A DNA stretch of 10,620 nucleotides, taken from NCBI GenBank assembly GCA_003557445.1, contig PWOK01000108.1, positions 1-10,620 on the forward strand. Direction: 5' to 3'. A model generated the notes under the pieces. That model did no database searches and had not been told where the DNA came from. It saw nothing but the letters and a program-made list of their open reading frames with translations. This document shows positions 7,174 through 10,620 of this stretch, in pieces (position 1 is the stretch's first letter; every line of letters starts with the position of its first letter). The position numbers were made by a program, and so were the translations under genes. Source of the stretch: Halanaerobiaceae bacterium (GTDB taxonomy: Bacteria > Bacillota_F > Halanaerobiia > Halanaerobiales > CSSED10-376).

Positions 7174-7222
7174 AGGGTAATAGGTGAAACCCTAAATCCT
7201 ATTAGATATTACCATATAGGGT
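7174..7222. repeat. Cluster of competing short inverted repeats
   Basis: Four short pairings share bases: AGGGT (7174-7178) with ACCCT (7189-7193), TAATAGG (7178-7184) with CCTATTA (7198-7204), GGTAATA (7176-7182) with TATTACC (7207-7213), and ACCCTA (7189-7194) with TAGGGT (7217-7222). They cannot all form together. The cluster overlaps the last codons and 3' flank of the arginine-rich gene on the minus strand. Confidence 0.45.
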
Positions 7223-7352
7223 GGCGCCTTCTACGTCTACGTCTGCGCCTCCTGGGAGGTCTTCGTCTCCTACGTCTACGCCTACGCCTTCTGGGAGGTC
7301 TACGTCTTCTGCGGGGCCTGCGTCTTCTTCTACGCCTGTCATAATCACCCAT
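7209..7352 (-). CDS. Arginine-rich 47-residue mini-protein (protamine-like composition), function unknown
   Basis: The minus-strand frame from ATG 7352-7350 to TAA 7211-7209 encodes MGDYD-R7-P-R5-PP-R11-PP-R10-HPIW: 33 of 47 residues are arginine. The start has an excellent site, GGAGGTG (complement of 7359-7365), six bases upstream. Arginine codons are mixed (13 AGA, 8 AGG, 7 CGT, 4 CGC, 1 CGA), so this is not a simple triplet expansion, and the local GC content is far above the surroundings. PP pairs recur every 13 residues, reflecting a 39-base repeat. There are no hydrophobic segments, signal peptide, acidic body or cysteines. Such composition would bind nucleic acid strongly; possible roles include DNA condensation, rRNA binding, a spore or coat component, or a membrane-active peptide. 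I do not recognise the family. It is convergent with the nucleotidyltransferase pair and divergent from the ORF at 7598. Confidence 0.75.
   Translation of the reverse strand: MGDYDRRRRRRRPRRRRRPPRRRRRRRRRRRPPRRRRRRRRRRHPIW
7221..7298 (-). repeat. 39-base tandem repeat inside the arginine-rich gene
   Basis: Two adjacent 39-base units (7298-7260 and 7259-7221 on the minus strand) each begin CCTCCC and encode PP followed by 10-11 arginines. I count about 31 of 39 bases alike. The plus-strand string CTGGGAGGTCT occurs at 7252-7262 and again at 7291-7301, exactly 39 bases apart. A further CCT proline codon at 7218-7220 is in phase as a third start. Confidence 0.7.
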
Positions 7353-7452
7353 ATAAAACACCTCCATTATATTTTTGAGGTTATATTCTGATTGGAAACC
7401 CGTTAAAACAATATATTAGAGTTGCCATAAGAATAAAAAAATAACATATAAT

Positions 7453-7481
7453 ATACTATGTAATAAAAAACTATTTGTGAA
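7453..7481 (-). promoter_or_regulatory. Possible promoter of the arginine-rich gene
   Basis: Read on the minus strand, TTCACA (7481-7476) matches the -35 consensus at five of six positions. Seventeen bases on, TAGTAT (7458-7453) matches the -10 at four of six. The start point would be near 7446, giving a leader of about 94 bases. The region is extremely AT-rich, so other placements are possible. Confidence 0.35.
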
Positions 7482-7533
7482 ATATAATGGAAAAAGATAA
7501 TAAAAATAAAAAATCTTTTGTTTACAGGTTTTA

Positions 7534-7562
7534 TTGATTATAAGCCATTAACATTATATAAT
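7534..7562 (+). promoter_or_regulatory. Sigma-A type promoter upstream of the small membrane ORF
   Basis: TTGATT (7534-7539), a 17-base spacer and a perfect TATAAT (7557-7562) form a good vegetative promoter. Transcription would begin near 7569, about 29 bases before the ATG at 7598. It probably also serves the gene at 7813, as no terminator separates them. Confidence 0.6.
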
Positions 7563-7597
7563 ATTTATTAAATAAAAATTAAAAAGAGGTGAATTGC

Positions 7598-7744
7598 ATG
7601 CAAAAAGAGTTAGAATCAGAAGGAAATTTTATAGTTCCAGATGCTCTTAAAACCTGGTTTGTTATCCATTTTTTTGTTGATATGATAGCAGCAATTCCTC
7701 TGTTTATAATGCCAGATTCTGGATATATTGGAGAAATCGTTTAA
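7598..7744 (+). CDS. 48-residue putative membrane protein, possibly a truncated remnant
   Basis: A short frame (ATG 7598, TAA 7742-7744) follows AGAGGTGA (7585-7592) at proper spacing and a well-formed promoter. Residues 1-18 are polar (MQKELESEGNFIVPDALK); residues 20-38 (WFVIHFFVDMIAAIPLFIM) form one hydrophobic segment; a short tail follows. The pattern 'K-x-W-hydrophobic-H-F-x-(V/I)-D-x-I-x-AIPLFI-x-P' resembles, from memory, the first membrane segment of longer multi-pass bacterial proteins of unknown function. If so, this copy stops after one segment of several. The 68 bases after the stop contain another open stretch in a different frame (ending KYMRGN, just before 7813) that could be debris of the same gene. 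It may be a genuine single-pass mini-protein or a decaying gene; I cannot decide from this window. Confidence 0.5.
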   Translation: MQKELESEGNFIVPDALKTWFVIHFFVDMIAAIPLFIMPDSGYIGEIV

Positions 7745-7812
7745 AAAAATAAATCAAGCATATCAAACCTCGTTTTAGAGAGATTTGCTAATAAATATAT
7801 GAGGGGGAACTA

Positions 7813-8562
7813 ATGGTGTTAGATGCAATTTCAATAACAATTATTTTTATTATTCTTTCAGCACTGGTGGCAGTTATTGTTAGAAAAACCAAAAAGGATA
7901 AATGTTTAAAAAGTTTTAGAGATAATATAGTAACTCTGGAACTGATTAATGGTCAGACAGCCAAAGGAGAATTAAAGGTCAAAAGTTCCGGGATTAAAAT
8001 TGATTATTCTAAAAAAATAAGTGATCAAAGTGGATTGACATTTCTAAGCTATCTTTTATATAAAAGTGAATATCCTGATATTCTTGCAATTGTTAGGTAT
8101 TATAAAGATTTAAGAGAAAATGCGAAAAAGGAAAGAGAAAAAGATTTCAAAAAAACATTTAATCCTTCCCGCTGGAGAAGAGTTTTAAGAACTATCATTA
8201 ATTTTCTTAAAATTATTAAAGATTCTATTATTGAAATTTTAAATTTATTAACAAATCATCTTTCTAAAACTACTCCTGTGGGTATGACTATGGGAAAACA
8301 GGAAAATCATATTACAAGAATGAAAAATGAAGTATATGGGGTTATTGAAACATCATATGAACCACTGCTTGAAGAATATATCGGACATAGAGTTATTCTT
8401 GAATTAAAAAAGGGCAATGAATGGGTTAAATATAAAGGGGTTTTGAAGGAATATACAGCAGAATTTATAGAAATAATTGATGTTGAATATGGGGAAAAAA
8501 AATATCAGGCTGATTTAATTGTACTCAGAAAATATGGTATTGTTCGCAATCTGAGTGAGTGA
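7813..8562 (+). CDS. Membrane-anchored protein of unknown function with two beta-rich segments
   Basis: This 249-residue protein starts with one membrane segment (about 6-23) followed by RKTKKDK, so the bulk is probably cytoplasmic. Residues 38-66 (IVTLELINGQTAKGELKV, then IKIDY) look like a small beta-barrel of Sm/SH3 style. A basic, helical middle follows (98-150), including RRVLRTIINFLKIIKD, which could lie on the membrane surface. Residues 178-226 (YEPLLEEYIGHRVILELKKG, then KGVLKEYTAEFIEIIDV) repeat the beta-rich theme: 'VILELKKGNEWVKYKGVLKEY' echoes 'VTLELINGQTAKGELKV', suggesting two related barrels. I have an impression of similar conserved hypothetical proteins in anaerobes but no name or function. 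GAGGGGG (7801-7807) precedes ATG 7813. It follows the 48-residue membrane ORF by 68 bases, probably on one transcript. Confidence 0.7.
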   Translation: MVLDAISITIIFIILSALVAVIVRKTKKDKCLKSFRDNIVTLELINGQTAKGELKVKSSGIKIDYSKKISDQSGLTFLSYLLYKSEYPDILAIVRYYKDLRENAKKEREKDFKKTFNPSRWRRVLRTIINFLKIIKDSIIEILNLLTNHLSKTTPVGMTMGKQENHITRMKNEVYGVIETSYEPLLEEYIGHRVILELKKGNEWVKYKGVLKEYTAEFIEIIDVEYGEKKYQADLIVLRKYGIVRNLSE

Positions 8563-8660
8563 AAATAAGGCCTTTGGTATATTATTCACGTGATTAATTA
8601 CTGTGTAGTTAAGCAAATTAATATTACATAAAAGGTATAAAGTGTAAGAAATTTTTCACT

Positions 8661-8689
8661 TTGAATAATAAATTTAACCATGATATACT
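8661..8689 (+). promoter_or_regulatory. Promoter of the lar operon
   Basis: TTGAAT (8661-8666), exactly 17 bases, then TATACT (8684-8689), preceded by TGA (8681-8683) as an extended -10. The start point would be near 8696, about 70 bases before larB. Just upstream, AAAGTG (8639-8644) and CACTTT (8657-8662) form a 6-bp inverted repeat whose right arm overlaps the -35 by two bases, so it could be an operator. Confidence 0.6.
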
Positions 8690-8764
8690 TATTTAAATAC
8701 TTTTAATATCAAGCAATTATAAAATTTTTTTAAGTGAATATTAAAGTAAAGAGGGATGTATAAA

Positions 8765-9520
8765 ATGATAAAAAACACTGACGAATTAAAAAAAATACTT
8801 AAACAGATAAAAAAAGGTAAACTGAATATTGATAGGGCAGTAGAGAAACTAACTGATCCCGGTTACCAGGACTTAGGTTTTGCCAAGATAGATCATAATA
8901 GAAGCAGCAGAAGGGGATTTCCTGAAGTTGTACTCTGTGAGGGAAAAACAAAAGATCAGGTTGTTCAAATCATGGTTAAATTAACTGATCTTTATGACAA
9001 TGTTCTGGCAACAAGGGCTGTACCGGAAGTCTTTGAGGCAGTAAAGGAAAAGATATCTGAAGCCAGATATAATAGGTCTGGTAGAACAATTACTGTTGAA
9101 AGAAAACCCCTGGAAAGAAAGGGATCAATACTGGTTGTAAGTGCAGGTACGGCTGATTTACCGGTAGTTGAAGAAACAGTGGAAACCGCAAAAATAATGG
9201 GTAATAAAGTAGAAAAACTTACAGATGCTGGAGTGGCTGGAGTTCATAGATTATTAAATAATGTATCTTATCTGAATAAAGCAAAGGTAATAATTGTAGT
9301 GGCGGGAATGGATGGGGCTTTACCCAGTGTTGTGGGAGGACTTGTAAATAAACCTGTAATTGCAGTTCCCACCAGTGTTGGTTATGGAGCAAGTTTTGGA
9401 GGACTGGCACCACTTTTAACCATGTTAAATAGCTGTGCAGCAGGTATTGGAGTGGTGAACATAGATAATGGTTTTGGTGCTGCCTATCTGGCAAATTCAA
9501 TAAATAAAATAGGAGAATAA
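8765..9520 (+). CDS. larB: LarB, pyridinium-3,5-biscarboxylic acid mononucleotide synthase
   Basis: LarB catalyses the first step of nickel-pincer nucleotide synthesis: it carboxylates nicotinic acid adenine dinucleotide at C5 and cleaves off AMP. The 251-residue protein has the LarB-specific N-terminal region with DLGFAKIDHNRSSRRGFPEV (36-55) and a C-terminal PurE-like (AIR carboxylase) domain from about 120, with SAGTADLP (126-133), GVAGVHRL (156-163), VAGMDGALPSV (179-189), GYGASFGG (206-213) and NSCAAGIGV (222-230). C224 in NSCAAG is in the position of the covalent catalytic cysteine reported for the Lactobacillus enzyme. I use ATG 8765 rather than 8756: the GAGGG site (8751-8755) touches the upstream ATG but lies nine bases from this one. 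larC follows after 24 bases. Older annotations call this family 'PurE-related, NCAIR mutase-like'; the purine role does not apply. Confidence 0.93.
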   Translation: MIKNTDELKKILKQIKKGKLNIDRAVEKLTDPGYQDLGFAKIDHNRSSRRGFPEVVLCEGKTKDQVVQIMVKLTDLYDNVLATRAVPEVFEAVKEKISEARYNRSGRTITVERKPLERKGSILVVSAGTADLPVVEETVETAKIMGNKVEKLTDAGVAGVHRLLNNVSYLNKAKVIIVVAGMDGALPSVVGGLVNKPVIAVPTSVGYGASFGGLAPLLTMLNSCAAGIGVVNIDNGFGAAYLANSINKIGE

Positions 9521-9544
9521 GTAAAAAGTGAGGATGATAAATAC

Positions 9545-10620
9545 ATGAATATATATTTTGATATATTTTCAGGAATTAGTGGTAATATGATTCTTGGAGC
9601 TTTAATTGACCTTGGTGTGGATTTTGAAAAATTGAAGGCAGAATTGGGGAAATTGGATTTAAGAGATGAATATAATATAAAGATAAAAAAAGTAAACAAA
9701 AAAGGAATTCAAGCAACCTATTTAGAGGTTGAATTGATTAAAGATAAACACCATAAACATGAACACCATCATCATGGACGTTCACTTTCAAAAATAAATA
9801 AAATTATAGAGCAAAGTTCATTATCAGAGAGGGTTAAAAAAAGAAGTAAAGAAATATTTTTTAATCTTGCTCAGGCCGAGGCTAAAATACATGGGAAGGA
9901 TATTGATGAAATACATTTTCATGAAGTGGGAGCAGTAGATGCAATTGTAGATATTGTTGGAAGTGTAATCTGTCTTGAACTTCTGGGAATTGAAAAGGTC
10001 TATGCTTCAAGGATTAATACAGGAACAGGTTTTGTTAAATGTGATCATGGAATGATGCCAGTTCCAGCACCGGCAACACTGGAATTACTTAAAAACATAC
10101 CTCTATATTCTACAGGTATAAATAAAGAACTGGTTACTCCTACAGGATCAGCTATTATCTCTACAGTGGCTGAAAGCTTTGGTCCCAGGGAGGAAATGAA
10201 GATTGCTAAAACAGGATATGGAGCAGGGTGGTATGACCTGGAAATACCCAATGTTTTAAGGGTAAACCTGTTTCAGAAAAATATAAAAAACAATCATAAA
10301 AAAAAAATTAAATTAATCGAAACCAATATAGATGACATGAATCCGGAATTTTATGAGTATATAATGGAAAAATTATTTAAAGCAGGGGCCCTGGATGTGT
10401 TTTACACCCCCATCCATATGAAAAAAAGCAGGCCTGCTGTTAAATTAAGTGTTTTAACAGAAATGGTTAATAAGGACCAAATTATAGATATTATACTGAC
10501 AGAAACAACCAGTCTGGGTGTTAGAATTTATGATAATATAGAACGGGAATGCCTGGAAAGACAGATAAAAGAAGTTGAAACCCCCTGGGGTATGGTTAAT
10601 ATAAAACTGGGAATTAAAGA
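9545..10620 (+). CDS. larC: LarC, nickel insertion protein for the nickel-pincer nucleotide (3' end outside window)
   Basis: LarC is the CTP-dependent cyclometallase that inserts nickel into the bis-thiocarboxylated nucleotide made by LarB and LarE, giving the cofactor of LarA-type racemases/epimerases. The frame is open from ATG 9545 to the window edge, 358 codons; about 40-60 residues are expected beyond. The N-terminus MNIYFDIFSGISGNMILGAL is typical. A histidine-rich stretch at residues 69-77 has seven histidines in nine positions, as expected for nickel handling. HFHEVGAVDAI (124-134) is a second conserved metal-site motif. LVTPTGSAI and ETNIDDMNPEFYEY mark the middle and the start of the C-terminal (LarC2) domain. 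Both halves are in one frame, unlike Lactobacillus plantarum, where larC1 and larC2 are joined by a programmed frameshift. The GTGAGG site (9528-9533) lies about 11 bases upstream. LarA and LarE are not in the window. Confidence 0.93.
   Translation, partial: MNIYFDIFSGISGNMILGALIDLGVDFEKLKAELGKLDLRDEYNIKIKKVNKKGIQATYLEVELIKDKHHKHEHHHHGRSLSKINKIIEQSSLSERVKKRSKEIFFNLAQAEAKIHGKDIDEIHFHEVGAVDAIVDIVGSVICLELLGIEKVYASRINTGTGFVKCDHGMMPVPAPATLELLKNIPLYSTGINKELVTPTGSAIISTVAESFGPREEMKIAKTGYGAGWYDLEIPNVLRVNLFQKNIKNNHKKKIKLIETNIDDMNPEFYEYIMEKLFKAGALDVFYTPIHMKKSRPAVKLSVLTEMVNKDQIIDIILTETTSLGVRIYDNIERECLERQIKEVETPWGMVNIKLGIK

Noticed and set aside
7221..7340. CRISPR-like or simple tandem repeat array
   Set aside because: There are no repeat-spacer units; the periodicity is in codons (13 residues) and the reading frame is intact with start, stop and RBS.
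7221..7390. Plus-strand open frame from GTG 7221, rich in Ser/Thr/Pro, antisense to the arginine-rich gene
   Set aside because: It is the mirror of the CGT/AGA/CCT codons of the minus-strand gene and lacks any ribosome binding site; the minus-strand frame has an excellent one.
7475..7486. Possible Rex operator (TTGTGAAATATA)
   Set aside because: Only the left half of the palindrome TTGTGAA-n-TTCACAA is present; the right side reads ATGGAAAA. AT-rich DNA gives such half-sites by chance.
9219..9500. Minus-strand open frame across larB
   Set aside because: Shadow of larB; composition (Leu/Pro/His/Gln-rich) is typical of antisense frames, with no RBS.

Overview
The window is AT-rich (roughly one third GC by eye), tightly packed, and uses ATG/GTG/TTG starts with strong AGGAGG-type ribosome binding sites. 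Gene content and order (rsmI-metG, rex, walJ-rlmH, larB-larC) point to a low-GC anaerobic Firmicute. Halanaerobiales or a related clostridial lineage is my best guess, from overall protein style only; no rRNA is present to prove it.

Layout. (1) 2-2817, plus strand: the tail of rsmI, then metG (methionyl-tRNA synthetase) and rex (NADH/NAD+-sensing repressor). (2) 2814-4623, minus strand: a chemotaxis adaptation pair, cheB followed one base later by cheR; the 3' end of cheR overlaps the 3' end of rex. (3) 4735-6030, plus strand: walJ (metallo-beta-lactamase-fold nuclease) and rlmH (23S rRNA methyltransferase), closed by a probable terminator at 6073-6104. (4) 6114-8562: an accessory-looking stretch. 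It starts with an extended -10 promoter driving two overlapping genes, a nucleotidyltransferase-fold protein and a partner, which look like a toxin-antitoxin type module. Next comes a very unusual 47-residue protein on the minus strand (7209-7352) that is 70% arginine and has an excellent ribosome binding site. A short possibly truncated membrane ORF and an unrecognised membrane-anchored protein follow. (5) 8661-10620, plus strand: a well-formed promoter, larB, and the first ~358 codons of larC, which make the nickel-pincer nucleotide cofactor of LarA-type racemases.

How the parts relate. The core genes cover translation (metG, rsmI, rlmH), redox sensing (rex), chemotaxis adaptation (cheB/cheR) and cofactor synthesis (larB/larC). 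The stretch between rlmH and larB differs in kind: small, poorly conserved or unrecognised genes, each apparently with its own promoter. The arginine-rich mini-protein gene is the most striking item. It is a GC-rich island in AT-rich surroundings, is built on a 39-base (13-codon) repeat, encodes long arginine runs with mixed codons, and is easily missed because it is short and on the opposite strand. I do not recognise its family.
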